DNA from: Ruminococcus_C callidus
GTDB lineage: Bacteria; Bacillota; Clostridia; Oscillospirales; Ruminococcaceae
Direction of reading: 5' to 3'
NCBI RefSeq assembly: GCF_049562855.1
Contig: NZ_CP186925.1
Span: 2,046,001-2,110,000, forward strand
Length of the DNA stretch: 64,000 bases
Shown: in pieces, positions 50,424 to 60,394 of the stretch
Layout of the letters: each line of letters opens with the position of its first letter
Position numbering within the stretch: position 1 is the stretch's first letter
Notes under the pieces: generated by a model
What the model saw: only the letters and a program-made list of their open reading frames with translations
What the model was told of the DNA's origin: nothing
The model's database searches: none
Made by a program: the position numbers and the translations under genes

Positions 50424-53400
50424 TCAAATAATATGCAGCACATCGTGTCCATCCAGTTTTTGCAGCAGCGTTTTCCTGATCTCTGCAACGTATTTGTCAA
50501 CGTCCGCCTCGCTTTTCAGCTGCATGGTGTGGCAGATGGTGCTGCGGCTCATGGTCACGGTATCCACGTCCGGCTCTGCCACAACCACCAGCTTTTGCAG
50601 ATACTGCTGCCGGATATTGCTGATCTGGATTTTCATCGCATCGAGACTCGTCAGCTTTTCCGCATGTTCAGCAGTGGTTCGCTTTTCCGTCAGTGCCGCA
50701 TCTGCCCGCTGGACAATGTTCCCCTGCTTGAGCGTATCGGCGGTCTGGTAGATTTCACCCATGGCTGCACGAATCTCTCCGAGAACCTCCTCACGCTTTT
50801 GTGCCAGCAACTTTGCATAGGTATCCTGCACCTGCTGCACCAGTTCCGGCAGCTCGCTGATGTGCTTGTACGGTTTCGGCATGGCAAGGATCTCTCTGAT
50901 CTTCGCGATGGCGGAAAGCGCATTATCCTCTGCCTGGAAATATTCTTTTTCGGTGTCTGCCAGTTTAACCTGCGCCCTGGCACTGTCAAAAATACGCTTC
51001 TGCACTCGGAAGAAAGTGTTTACGTCGGAAATATCCTCGGAAAAGTCCAGGAAATCATCCTGCATTTCCACTGCCTTTTTCAGCAGTGCGATGCTGTCGT
51101 TTTTCTGTGCAAGCAGCTTGTCACAGAGGGCTGCACCGTTTTCCACCACGTTTTTTCCGGGATATGCCGAGAAAGCGTATTCCTTTTCGAGCCGTTCCCG
51201 AAGCTCTGTCCGCTCTGCGTCAAACTTGTCTGTGATATAGCGAACCAGACCGTCCTCATCGTCTGGAATCGCACCCAATGTACAGTTATGATAATCGCTC
51301 AGAAATTCCCGGCACTTTTTAATCAGTGCCGTGGGTGGTGCAACCTTGAATGCAATGATCGCCTTGTCGATTTCTGTTTTTTTCCGCAGGTACTCTGTGA
51401 TCTTTTTTTCACCAGACGGTACGACAGCACCGCCGTATTTCAGTACCAGTTTCTGTGATGCGATCAGTTCTGCAACAACTGCCGCAATGTCGATCTCTCG
51501 CCAGCCATAAGGGATCGCCTGATAACGTTTCTGAATATCTCCCATGGAGATCGGCAATTGTTTCATTTTCTGGATTTCCAGATACTGATACAGTTCCTTG
51601 ACAGCTTCGGCATTCGGCGACTCCGTTCCTGCGAAGGTCATCTGCTGACTGCCGCTTAGAATTTGCAGAATGTCTGCGTCGCTGTCATAATTCTTCTTGA
51701 TATATCCAAGCTTTGTGTAAACGCTTTCTACAAGAATACCCATTGCTCGCTCGACGCAGTCTTTCACCGAGGAAGTTTTCAGTGTCAGTTTATCACCGGC
51801 AACATACACTCTGCCGCTGGTGATGGCAGCAGAAATCAGTTCCTCTGCACGTTTTTCATGTGCGGATGCCTGGTTTTGTCTTGCCCGGATAATGCTCTGG
51901 ATCATTTCCGGCAGCTGTGCCACATTTTTACTCTTGACATAGCGTCTGATCTTCATGGCATCTTCCAGTTCTTTGAAATAGGGTTGGCTCTCTGCCAGAA
52001 CAATCATAACTTCATTGTCAGCAGCCGACCGCATCAGAAAAACAGAATCATCGGTTGTATAAATTTCTGATGCCACTGTGATAAAGTGCAGTGCAATAGA
52101 ACCTGTCAATTGACCGATCACAGTTTCATCAATTCGCTGGTCGTAATGAAAATCATATTTGCCGTAACGGAACTTCTTGCTGACAAACAGCTTCCCGAAG
52201 ACAATGTCCGAAATTGCTTTTGTGATAATAGCACTATCTACAGGCGTATTCCGAATCTCACGGGCAATGTCCTGTTCATCGTCTGTCAGAAATGTATAGG
52301 TATCGCCTGCTCTGGAAACATAGTTCTGCGATACCAGTCTGTCCAGCGACTGCTGAATTTCCAGGCGTGTGGAAATCTTATCCGTGCGAATGTCCTCAGC
52401 CATAAGAATACTAATATTTTCCACATTCGCTTTCATGTCGTCCACATAGCGTACCAGGTACAGCAGCTTCAGAATATTGACATCGTATGGTTCAATGCCG
52501 TCATGATGATCGGCAGCGTCCTGACAACGATCAATGACACGGCGAATCGAACTTTCCAAAAAGGTGTGAACAGTGTCATAAAACAGATAGAACGGCACCA
52601 GTGCATATTCATCCTTGTCCTGGATCGCCTGTGCTGCCTCCTGAAAACCGGAAAGCATAGAGCGCTCACCGCCGGAAAGATGCTTTCCGGAATTTCCGTG
52701 TTTCCGGATCTCTGCAAGCACATTCTGCATCAGCCGGAACTGATACGGCACAAAGGGATATGTTTCTATAAATTCACCCTCGCCGGAATAACCTTTCAGA
52801 TCCAGTATCGCACGGCTAAAGGTAAACAGATTTTTCAATACCTGTTGATTTTTTTCGTATTGCTGCCGGAGCAGTTGTTCTGCGGTTTCTGTTTTGGCAA
52901 GAATACGCTTTTTGATGACTTCGTCCACCGAGGAAGAACTCAGACTCAGCCGGGTGTTGAAACGTCCTTGTATTTTCGAGAAATCGTTTCCGCTGATCTT
53001 GGTAATGCTGTCAATTGCCTCCTGCGAGGTCACCATGACCCACACTCTGCCGCCGCACTGTGTACCGATCTCTTCCACAATCGTCTGCAGATTCAGCATG
53101 AGATCAGAATCCGAACCGATGTACTGACCAACTTCATCGATCATAAACAGCAGCCGGTTGTCCTTGCCCTTACGCTCTACATATTCTTTAATTTCCTTGA
53201 CAAGCTGCTCAATACTCAGCTCAATCTCTTCTTCCCCGTTAAACCAGTTGCGTGCCGCAGTTTCACTCATGTCCAGTGCTTCAGACATTGCTGCTACAAT
53301 GTCATCCTCAAAAAAAGCAAAGGACTCACGAGAATCCTCCCATGAACCGCCATTGATATTTGCAAAGCATTCCCGAAATTGTTCTGTCTTTCCGGATCTT

Positions 53401-53912
53401 GAAATGAACTGCTCCAGTTTTGCGACTTTCAGATCATTGCCGTAAAAGCCCTGATGCTCGTAAAATACCTTCGCAAAAACACGCAGGATCGCCGTTTTAT
53501 CTTTTGTCAAAGGACTCTTGGAATCAATGTTGAAAAGAATTGTTTCTGTCGGAACCTTGACGCAGTTTTCCAGCTGGGCATACATCATCGGATCGTCAAA
53601 TTTATCTGCAAAATACTGCACTGCTTTTTTTCCGCCAACGGTACGATTGGAAAGCAAATAAGAAAGCATCTTCAAAAAGTGTGATTTACCGCTTCCAAAA
53701 AAGCCGGAGATCCACACACCGATTTTGTCGGTCGGCTGCTCCAGCGAATGCTCATAGTGATTCAAAAAAGTATTGAAATGACGCCGCAGTTCCTTTGTGA
53801 TGACATATTCGGACAATTCCTGCACCATAGAGCGTTCATCGTCCTGTGCCACTTTAATGACACCGTTGATGTCACGATTGATGTCTGACTTGTAGATATT
53901 TCGTAATTGCAT
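50424..53912 (-). CDS. brxC: BREX P-loop ATPase BrxC
   Basis: A 1162-residue BrxC, a large ATPase essential for BREX. Walker A GFFGSGKSHFLKM is at about 70-82, Walker B LLFMIDEVGQY near 255-265. A long helical C-terminal half follows, with coiled segments (about 880-1060) and a CHTMQLKSEADVDKYV ending. Length is typical. It is 13 bp after brxB and 8 bp before pglX, in the same operon. Confidence 0.97.
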   Translation of the reverse strand: MQLRNIYKSDINRDINGVIKVAQDDERSMVQELSEYVITKELRRHFNTFLNHYEHSLEQPTDKIGVWISGFFGSGKSHFLKMLSYLLSNRTVGGKKAVQYFADKFDDPMMYAQLENCVKVPTETILFNIDSKSPLTKDKTAILRVFAKVFYEHQGFYGNDLKVAKLEQFISRSGKTEQFRECFANINGGSWEDSRESFAFFEDDIVAAMSEALDMSETAARNWFNGEEEIELSIEQLVKEIKEYVERKGKDNRLLFMIDEVGQYIGSDSDLMLNLQTIVEEIGTQCGGRVWVMVTSQEAIDSITKISGNDFSKIQGRFNTRLSLSSSSVDEVIKKRILAKTETAEQLLRQQYEKNQQVLKNLFTFSRAILDLKGYSGEGEFIETYPFVPYQFRLMQNVLAEIRKHGNSGKHLSGGERSMLSGFQEAAQAIQDKDEYALVPFYLFYDTVHTFLESSIRRVIDRCQDAADHHDGIEPYDVNILKLLYLVRYVDDMKANVENISILMAEDIRTDKISTRLEIQQSLDRLVSQNYVSRAGDTYTFLTDDEQDIAREIRNTPVDSAIITKAISDIVFGKLFVSKKFRYGKYDFHYDQRIDETVIGQLTGSIALHFITVASEIYTTDDSVFLMRSAADNEVMIVLAESQPYFKELEDAMKIRRYVKSKNVAQLPEMIQSIIRARQNQASAHEKRAEELISAAITSGRVYVAGDKLTLKTSSVKDCVERAMGILVESVYTKLGYIKKNYDSDADILQILSGSQQMTFAGTESPNAEAVKELYQYLEIQKMKQLPISMGDIQKRYQAIPYGWREIDIAAVVAELIASQKLVLKYGGAVVPSGEKKITEYLRKKTEIDKAIIAFKVAPPTALIKKCREFLSDYHNCTLGAIPDDEDGLVRYITDKFDAERTELRERLEKEYAFSAYPGKNVVENGAALCDKLLAQKNDSIALLKKAVEMQDDFLDFSEDISDVNTFFRVQKRIFDSARAQVKLADTEKEYFQAEDNALSAIAKIREILAMPKPYKHISELPELVQQVQDTYAKLLAQKREEVLGEIRAAMGEIYQTADTLKQGNIVQRADAALTEKRTTAEHAEKLTSLDAMKIQISNIRQQYLQKLVVVAEPDVDTVTMSRSTICHTMQLKSEADVDKYVAEIRKTLLQKLDGHDVLHII

Positions 53913-53925
53913 GAGAAGTCCTCCC

Positions 53926-54483
53926 TTAGATCATATTAAAAGCACGATAATAGTTCCCGTCCTGAAATTCATCAAAAAGTGAAAGCTCCTGTCCATTGTA
54001 TGTACCGGGATAGAGCAGCACAACTGGAATGTCTGAAAAGATATGCTGCAAATTGTCCAGAATATTGTGGGAACGCATAAACGGATAAACCTTTCCCACA
54101 CCGGTAATCAGCAAAATGTCCCCATGCTCGTGGGGTGCATACTGCATTTTTTTTACAAAATCTTCCGGCGAAATTGCCTTTTGCAGTTGCTTCAAGAGAT
54201 ATTCTGAGCCCTTCTTTTTCTCCATAGATGGAATGCTTTTCAGAATACGCTTTTCCTCACATATTTGCAAGAAAATCCGATATAGATCACATTCTTTCAG
54301 ATGAAACGACTGATTTCCCGTTTGGATCAGATCCGAAAAAAAACTGGAAACCCGCATTTCTTCCTTGGGATCGTAGCAAAATACATGAATACCGACTTCG
54401 TTGGACAATCCATGGTTGCTTAAAAACACCTCATCTGAAAATCTCTTTGTTACTTCGTTCAATTGATAAATAATATGATTCAT
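53926..54483 (-). CDS. brxB: BREX protein BrxB (DUF1788)
   Basis: A 185-residue BrxB. The conserved end LPVVLLYPG-type segment reads DIPVVLLYPGTYNGQELSLF, preceded by DILLITGVGKVYPFMRSH. ATG at 54483 (MNHIIYQLNE) has GAGGG upstream; the frame is open to 54618 but that part is antisense to nothing useful and overlaps brxA. Biochemical role unknown; required for BREX in studied systems. Confidence 0.95.
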   Translation of the reverse strand: MNHIIYQLNEVTKRFSDEVFLSNHGLSNEVGIHVFCYDPKEEMRVSSFFSDLIQTGNQSFHLKECDLYRIFLQICEEKRILKSIPSMEKKKGSEYLLKQLQKAISPEDFVKKMQYAPHEHGDILLITGVGKVYPFMRSHNILDNLQHIFSDIPVVLLYPGTYNGQELSLFDEFQDGNYYRAFNMI

Positions 54484-54493
54484 CGCTATACCC

Positions 54494-55105
54494 TCAAATA
54501 AAACAATTAAATGCAGCAAGTGCATCTGCGTCCCCTTTTTTACGTATTGCCTCGTCCAACTCCGGATAAAGATATACTGGCAGCAGGTTCTGCGACCGCA
54601 CCGTTTCCAGATAACCACACTCCGCCAAAAACCGCACCAGAACTTGTTTCAGCTTTTTTCGTGTCGATTCGCTCCACCCATTCACAGTGGAAACTTTCTC
54701 GGAAAGTTCCATAAAAAACACATTTACATCCTTGGCAGAAAAGTCAAGTTCCTGTGAACGATATTTCTCACCGATCACCTCCGTCATGAAATCGTACACA
54801 ATGCGATTTTCGCACATGATTGCATAGAGGTTGATCTGCTTTGCAACATCCAGCGAAGCATTTGCCAGATGATATACAAGCTCCGGCGCATTCATGGCAT
54901 CAATGCGCTTAAAGCAAGTGTTCGTGATGCTTTTTATCATCTTTTCCGTCGGAAACTGAAACAAATTTTCAGTAGATATTACATGATATATTTCGTCACA
55001 GCTTTCCCCTTGCAGTATCAATGACGAAACGGTTCGGATTTCGTAAAATAAAAACTGTTCTCTGGTGAGACTGCCACTGTAGTGATTTCCTGCCACTATT
55101 TTCAC
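54494..55105 (-). CDS. brxA: BREX protein BrxA (DUF1819)
   Basis: A 203-residue BrxA, a small helical protein that binds DNA in studied systems. The start NHYSGSLTREQFLFYEIRTV and the end LLPVYLYPELDEAI are family features. The start is a GTG at 55105 placed only 2 bases after AAGGAGG; the next GTG at 55096 has a longer gap, so the true start is open by three codons. It is the first gene of the BREX operon. Confidence 0.95.
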   Translation of the reverse strand: MKIVAGNHYSGSLTREQFLFYEIRTVSSLILQGESCDEIYHVISTENLFQFPTEKMIKSITNTCFKRIDAMNAPELVYHLANASLDVAKQINLYAIMCENRIVYDFMTEVIGEKYRSQELDFSAKDVNVFFMELSEKVSTVNGWSESTRKKLKQVLVRFLAECGYLETVRSQNLLPVYLYPELDEAIRKKGDADALAAFNCFI

Positions 55106-55146
55106 ATCCTCCTTAATTCACATAAACATATCAAGAAAGCAATGTT

Positions 55147-55173
55147 TTTCTCAAAATTGATCCTTTTGAGAAA
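55147..55173 (-). promoter_or_regulatory. Inverted repeat in the BREX leader
   Basis: TTTCTCAAAA (55147-55156) and TTTTGAGAAA (55164-55173) with a 7-base spacer, in the 127-base 5' leader of brxA. It could be an operator or an RNA hairpin; no BREX regulator gene is in the window. Confidence 0.5.
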
Positions 55174-55238
55174 GGTCAAAGCCGAAAGCAGTTGCTAATA
55201 TTTTATTCTTGACTTTTTAAGACACTATAATTAAATTT

Positions 55239-55267
55239 ATTATACCATAAAAGACGGCATTTTTCAA
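55239..55267 (-). promoter_or_regulatory. Promoter of the BREX operon
   Basis: Minus strand TTGAAA (55267-55262), 17-bp spacer, TATAAT (55244-55239). Confidence 0.82.
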
Positions 55268-55348
55268 TGTTGCTTTTATTGGTTTGTGAAAATGTACTAT
55301 ATCTAATTCTAACAATATGGATAAAATGCACATGTCACTGGAGGAATT

Positions 55349-55420
55349 ATGGTTATGGCTGAACAGATTACAAAAAGAAAAGACGGGCGCTTCATGGGGC
55401 GATTTATTATCGGGCAGAAA
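55349..55420 (+). pseudogene. 5' stump of a tyrosine-recombinase gene
   Basis: Good ribosome site (GGAGG) and an ATG, then MAEQITKRKDGRFMGRFIIG, which matches the arm-binding start of phage/ICE integrases. An IS256-family element cuts it after about 23 codons. Confidence 0.6.
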
Positions 55421-56243
55421 AAAGAGAACCAATGAGCGAGGGAAAGAAGAATATCATCGCAGAGCTGATCGAGGAATATGATATCAGGACAGCAAAAGAT
55501 ATTGAGGATGCTCTCAGGGATCTGATGGGCGGCACGATACAGGAAATGCTTGAGGCAGAGCTGGATGAACACTTAGGGTATCGTTCATATGAACGCTCGG
55601 ACAGCTCCAATTACCGCAATGGAAAGAAAACAAAGAAGATACGTGGAAATTTAGGCGAAACTGAGATCGAAGTGCCGCAGGATCGAGACGGAACATTTGA
55701 GCCAAAGGTGGTAAAAAAGCGTCAAAAGGACATCTCCGGCATTGAGCAGAAGATAATCTCTCTGTACGCAAAGGGTATGACAACTCGTCAGATAAGCGAT
55801 ACCATCGAGGAGATCTACGGCTTTGAAGTCAGCGACGGAATGGTATCTGACATCACAGACAGGCTTCTTCCGCAGATAGAAGATTGGCAGAATCGTCCGC
55901 TTGATGCGGTGTATCCGATCGTTTTCATCGATGCAGTACACTTTTCAGTGCGTGATAACGGGCAGATCAGGAAGCTGGCTGCATATGTGATTCTCGCAGT
56001 AAGCTTAAGGAGAAACTGGGGCAGTGGAGATCATGTACCCCGACAGGCTGGACTGAGCCGGCACAGTCAGTCTGCTTCCATTCCGCTACGCTCCATTTCA
56101 GCAGACTGACTGTTGGAGAAACTTGACAAATTACGGTATGTATTGTATACTGTAAAAAAATTGAGCGGCTGTTTTTCAAGCCGCTCGCAATATCGTTTTT
56201 TATCACTGTTGTTGAATTTACAGAGATTTTTTCGCAGAGCCCA
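55419..56243 (+). mobile_element. IS256-family element, truncated copy
   Basis: Left end missing (homology with the full copy starts near 55419) and about 0.6 kb of the transposase deleted. The right end has GGGC-TCTGCGAAAAAATC (reverse strand) ending at 56243. Inverted relative to the full copy at 57614-59099. Confidence 0.85.
55432..56109 (+). pseudogene. IS256-family transposase, internally deleted
   Basis: Near-identical to the first 190 residues of the transposase at 57800-59026 (MSEGKKNIIAELIEEYDIRT at the start) up to YVILAVSL, then joined to the 3' end (RRNWGSG) with loss of about 200 codons, including the second and third DDE residues; the frame then runs on in non-native sequence. 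Inactive. Confidence 0.9.
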
Positions 56244-56264
56244 TTGGTATGACAAAATTTCTTA

Positions 56265-56287
56265 GGGTTTTGCAAGAAATCTCTGTT
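56265..56287 (-). repeat. Solitary IS256-type terminal repeat
   Basis: GGGTTTTGCAAGAAATCTCT continues the pattern of the element ends (GGGCTTTGCAAAAAATCTCT), but no transposase is attached. It lies 3 bp beyond the M16-like gene stop. Confidence 0.6.
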
Positions 56288-56290
56288 CCG

Positions 56291-57544
56291 CTATTTTAGA
56301 TTATTGCGCAAAAAATCATTCAATTCAGTTTTATCAATTTTATTCGTTTGACCACAAATTAATACTGAGGTATTACAAAACCTAAAAATTGTATTGGCTG
56401 TTTTATTTAACTCATCGCAGGAAATATTTTTAAAAGACTCTATTTTTTGCTTAATTGTAAAGTTTTCAGAACCACAAAAGTATGTATTCCACGCAAGATA
56501 ATCATTAAATTGCCGTGTATCTTCGAGCCAAAACCACATATTATCCATAAAAAATGGTTTATTGTATGCAAGGCTTTCTTCTTTACACTTTTTTATACGT
56601 TCAATTTGTTCAATTATCATATTTAGGGACATCCAAAAATCATGTGCTTTTACATGATAATTGATACAAAGTACTGCTGAATCAATGTGTGTACTCACAA
56701 AAGAGTACGCATTATACATACACTTACTTTTATAACAGCAACTGGATAAACAGGATAATTCTCCTTCACCTAAAATTGAATTTAATAACGTGACACAATC
56801 TCTGTTAACAACATTAAAATTCAAATCAAAATATAATGCTACTTCCAATTCATTATCAGCATAATTTAGGAATTTGATATCAGGTTTTCTTTCTCCTATT
56901 TTAGGTGCTTGAAACGACTCTTTAACTCCGCAGGGAAATTCGGCGTTTGATAAAAATTCATTCATTAATACTATCTCATTTTCATCGAAGTTTCCAGCAG
57001 CAAAAAAGGCGACATTTTTTTGTGTATAGTAACATTTTTTATGTGAGATCAAATCATCCAACCGCAACTTTAATACAGTTTTCTTAGTACCTATAACTGG
57101 GTAGGAAAGCGAATGATCATTCCATAATAACGATCCAAGCATTTTGTCATATCGCATATCGCTTCTTTCAATTTCTCTCAATTGCAAGTCTTTTTGAATA
57201 TTAAATTTTTCTTGATTCCAATCAGGTTTTAAAATAAAATCAAAAAAGCAATTTAATGCGTTATGTAAATACTTCGGATGAAATTTCAAACTAAATCTCG
57301 TATAATCCTTATCTGTAATTGCATCAAAAATTCCACCTATTTTCTCAAATTCGTAGTGCGGAGCAGATGAATATAGAAATCGTTCTAAAAGATATGAGAT
57401 TCCTCTTTTTTCTATGCTATCGTTGCGTGAACCGCAACGAATATACCAACCAATTGTAATTGATTGTGCATTTTCAATTGGATAGAAATATGTTGAAATT
57501 TGACTTTTGGGATTTATATAGCGTTCCAAAATAAAAAACCTCAT
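56291..57544 (-). CDS. M16-family peptidase-like protein, zinc site degenerate
   Basis: A 417-residue protein with the two-lobed M16B (pitrilysin-like) layout: the GWYIRCGSRND opening strand, then the position of the HxxEH zinc motif, which here reads YLLER, so the metal and catalytic residues are gone. The C-terminal lobe is recognisable. Such dead subunits normally pair with an active M16 partner, which is not in the window. AT-rich cargo between inverted IS256 copies. No signal peptide. Original start uncertain. Confidence 0.7.
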   Translation of the reverse strand: MRFFILERYINPKSQISTYFYPIENAQSITIGWYIRCGSRNDSIEKRGISYLLERFLYSSAPHYEFEKIGGIFDAITDKDYTRFSLKFHPKYLHNALNCFFDFILKPDWNQEKFNIQKDLQLREIERSDMRYDKMLGSLLWNDHSLSYPVIGTKKTVLKLRLDDLISHKKCYYTQKNVAFFAAGNFDENEIVLMNEFLSNAEFPCGVKESFQAPKIGERKPDIKFLNYADNELEVALYFDLNFNVVNRDCVTLLNSILGEGELSCLSSCCYKSKCMYNAYSFVSTHIDSAVLCINYHVKAHDFWMSLNMIIEQIERIKKCKEESLAYNKPFFMDNMWFWLEDTRQFNDYLAWNTYFCGSENFTIKQKIESFKNISCDELNKTANTIFRFCNTSVLICGQTNKIDKTELNDFLRNNLK

Positions 57545-57613
57545 AAAATAAAAGTAGTAGTTTTAAGATTCCTCTCCAAGAATCATTATATGCAAAGTTG
57601 ATTATATTTTAAT

Positions 57614-59099
57614 GGGCTTTGCAAAAAATCTCTGTAAATTCAACAACAGTGATAAAAAACGATATTGTGGAGCGGCTTGAAAAACAGCCGCTCAATTTTT
57701 TTACAGTATACAACAAATACCGTAATTTGTCAAGTTTCTTCAACAGTCAGTCTGCTGAAATGGAGCGTAGCGGAATGGAAGCAGACTGACCGTGCCGGAT
57801 CAGCTCAGTCTGTCGGGGTACATGATCTCCAGCTCGCCAAGAACTCTGCCCCAGTTTCTCAGCGGCATCGTCCACTTCTTTGTAATCTCGTGGGTTGCCA
57901 GATACAAAGCCTTTAAAAGTGCCGTATCGCTGGGAAACACGCTTCTCTGTTTGTTCAGACGACGATAGCCGCTGTTAAGGCTCTCGATCGCATTGGTAGT
58001 GTAAATGACCTTTCTCACGTCAGCGGAAAATTTGAAGATCGGTGAGATCACATCCCAGTTTTTGTACCAGCTCTTCATGGCGTTTGGATAATCTTTCTCC
58101 CACTTTTCTGTTACACGTTCAAGCTGCTTAAGGGCAGCGTCCTCAGACGGTGCGTGATAAATGGTTTTCAAATCGTTGGCAAACTCTTTCTTGTTTTTTG
58201 CACCAACATATTTCAGCGTGTTTCTTACTTGATGAACGATACAACGTTGTAATTCTGTCTGTGGAAATGCCGTATTTACGGCTTCTTTCATACCTGAAAG
58301 ACCATCGGCACATATCACGGGGACATCCTTTACGCCGCGATTTTTCAGTTCATTCAGGACTCCAAGCCAATATTTTGCACTTTCGTTTTCTCCGATATGT
58401 ATGGATAAAACTTCCTTGTGACCTGTCAAACTTACTGCGAGAATCACATATGCAGCCAGCTTCCTGATCTGCCCGTTATCACGCACTGAAAAGTGTACTG
58501 CATCGATAAAAACGATCGGATACATCTCATCAAGCGGACGATTTTGCCAATCTTCTATCTGCGGAAGAAGCCTGTCTGTGATGTCAGATACCATTCCGTC
58601 GCTGACTTCAAAGCCGTAGATTTCCTCGATGGTATCGCTTATCTGACGAGTTGTCATACCCTTTGCGTACAGAGAAATTATCTTCTGCTCAATGCCGGAG
58701 ATGTCCTTTTGACGCTTTTTTACCACCTTTGGCTCAAATGTTCCGTCTCGATCCTGCGGTACTTCGATCTCAGTTTCGCCTAAATTTCCACGTATCTTCT
58801 TTGTTTTCTTTCCATTGCGGTAATTGGAGCTGTCCGAGCGTTCATATGAACGATACCCTAAGTGTTCATCCAGCTCTGCCTCAAGCATTTCCTGTATCGT
58901 GCCACCCATCAGATCTCTGAGAGCATCCTCAATATCTTTTGCTGTCCTGATATCATATTCCTCGATCAGTTCTGCGATGATATTCTTCTTTCCCTCGCTC
59001 ATTGGTTCTCTTTTTCTTCTTGCCATAAAAAATCAGCCTCCTGTGTTATTTATATTTTACCATAGTTGACTGCGTTTTTACAGACTTTTTTTCGGTGGG
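57614..59099 (-). mobile_element. IS256-family element, full-length copy
   Basis: About 1.49 kb with one intact transposase. Imperfect ends: GGGCTTTGCAAAAAATCTCT on the left and (reverse) ACCCACCGAAAAAAAGTCTG on the right, sharing AAAAAA..TCTGTAAA. No 8-bp target copy is evident, so the flank may have been rearranged. Confidence 0.85.
57800..59026 (-). CDS. IS256-family (Mutator) transposase
   Basis: A 408-residue transposase of the MULE/IS256 class with DDE residues in PIVFIDAVHFSV, VICADGLSGMKEA and late ESLNSGYRRLNKQ. ATG at 59026 follows AGGAGG. Length is normal and the frame intact, so it may be active. Confidence 0.95.
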   Translation of the reverse strand: MARRKREPMSEGKKNIIAELIEEYDIRTAKDIEDALRDLMGGTIQEMLEAELDEHLGYRSYERSDSSNYRNGKKTKKIRGNLGETEIEVPQDRDGTFEPKVVKKRQKDISGIEQKIISLYAKGMTTRQISDTIEEIYGFEVSDGMVSDITDRLLPQIEDWQNRPLDEMYPIVFIDAVHFSVRDNGQIRKLAAYVILAVSLTGHKEVLSIHIGENESAKYWLGVLNELKNRGVKDVPVICADGLSGMKEAVNTAFPQTELQRCIVHQVRNTLKYVGAKNKKEFANDLKTIYHAPSEDAALKQLERVTEKWEKDYPNAMKSWYKNWDVISPIFKFSADVRKVIYTTNAIESLNSGYRRLNKQRSVFPSDTALLKALYLATHEITKKWTMPLRNWGRVLGELEIMYPDRLS

Positions 59100-59184
59100 T
59101 CGAATCCTCTGAATATCTGATTGTGTTGCGCTTGACTTGACAAGCTATCATTAAAAAATTCGCTTTTCTCCTGTCCCATCATTC

Positions 59185-60285
59185 TCACAGCCAGAATTTT
59201 TCAGAAATTTCCGCATACGCTCCGATTGCATTTTTATAGTGAATCAAGGTCAGATAGATCTCCTGCTGCCTGGTGTCGATGGCATATTGGATGCACTTGT
59301 CGATGTTGCACTTGGTAACGAGATCTGTCTTTTTCAAAAGTATTTCAACCAGTTCCAGGTTACCATCATCGATCAGCGCTTTCATGCCTTTTGCTAAATT
59401 CCTTTTCAGATATGCTCTGGCATCTGTATCATCATAAAAGTCGAAAAGCATTAAGGCCAATGCAAATTTCAGACTTGGTGACATCTTCGCTCTTGTATCT
59501 ATTTTTTTCATTCTTAGCATTTGCATTGCTGCAACAATATCTTTTTCCATGTTATCATAACAGCGAATCATAAAAGCTCTTCCATTAGGAGCCGCAAGTT
59601 TAATGCTTTTGCAGCCATAAAAGGCCTTTTGTCCAATACTTCTCACGCTTTTCGGAATGGTAATATCGGTCAGGCTCGCACAGCCAGAAAACGCACTTTT
59701 TCCAATACTGGTCACACTGTTTGGAATGACAATGCTGGTCAGGCTTGTACAATGCAAAAATGCTCCTGCCCCAATGCTGGTTACACTGTCTGGGATTGCA
59801 ATGTTGGTCAGACTTTCGCAGATCCCAAATGCCTCATCTCCAATGCTGTTCGCTCTATCTGGAATTGTAATGCTGGTCAGGCTTTTGCATCCCCAAAACA
59901 CGCTGTCTCCAATATAGGTTACCCGGTCTGGGAGTGTGATATTCGTCAAGTTTGTACAACCGCCAAACATGCCCATTCCAATACGGACAACTCTTCTTGG
60001 AATGTTGATGCTTATCAATTTTCTGCATCCTCTAAACGCATGATCTCCAATGCAGGTTACTCTATCCGGAATTGTGATTCTAGTTAGGTTGATACAATTT
60101 TGAAATGACATTTCTCCAATGTGAATTACTCTGTCCGGAATTTTAATGCCAGTCAGATTTACACAATCTGAAAACGCCTCATCTCCAATAACGAGCACAT
60201 CGTCCGGAATCACAACATCTCCGCCTGCGCCAGTGTACCTTGTCAATATACCGTTTTCAATTTGAAAATCACGGCAGCTGCTCAT
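59185..60285 (-). CDS. Intracellular LRR_5 protein with conserved C-terminal domain (paralogue 2)
   Basis: A 366-residue protein without a signal peptide: a short start (FQIENGILTRYTG), nine 23-residue LRR_5 repeats (about 25-230, pattern LTxITIPDxVTxIGxxAFxxC) and a helical C-terminal domain of about 120 residues (LIDDGNLELVEILLKKTDLV; IQYAIDTRQQEIYLTLIHYK) that is also at the end of the protein at 61916-63709. The C-terminal part resembles ankyrin-like helices. It lies 110 bp after the MoxR gene in the same direction. Function unknown. Confidence 0.85.
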   Translation of the reverse strand: MSSCRDFQIENGILTRYTGAGGDVVIPDDVLVIGDEAFSDCVNLTGIKIPDRVIHIGEMSFQNCINLTRITIPDRVTCIGDHAFRGCRKLISINIPRRVVRIGMGMFGGCTNLTNITLPDRVTYIGDSVFWGCKSLTSITIPDRANSIGDEAFGICESLTNIAIPDSVTSIGAGAFLHCTSLTSIVIPNSVTSIGKSAFSGCASLTDITIPKSVRSIGQKAFYGCKSIKLAAPNGRAFMIRCYDNMEKDIVAAMQMLRMKKIDTRAKMSPSLKFALALMLFDFYDDTDARAYLKRNLAKGMKALIDDGNLELVEILLKKTDLVTKCNIDKCIQYAIDTRQQEIYLTLIHYKNAIGAYAEISEKFWL

Positions 60286-60394
60286 TTTGTTTTTCTCCTA
60301 TATTTTCAATATAACACAACTGGAAACTGACGCACTTTTCGCTGCACTGAGCCTCATCGCACTTCAATTTGGCAGTTGCAAAAAAAGAGTTTTC

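Noticed and set aside
53926..54618. Longer brxB start at 54618
   Set aside because: It would overlap brxA by 125 bp; the ATG at 54483 has a ribosome site and gives the normal BrxB length.
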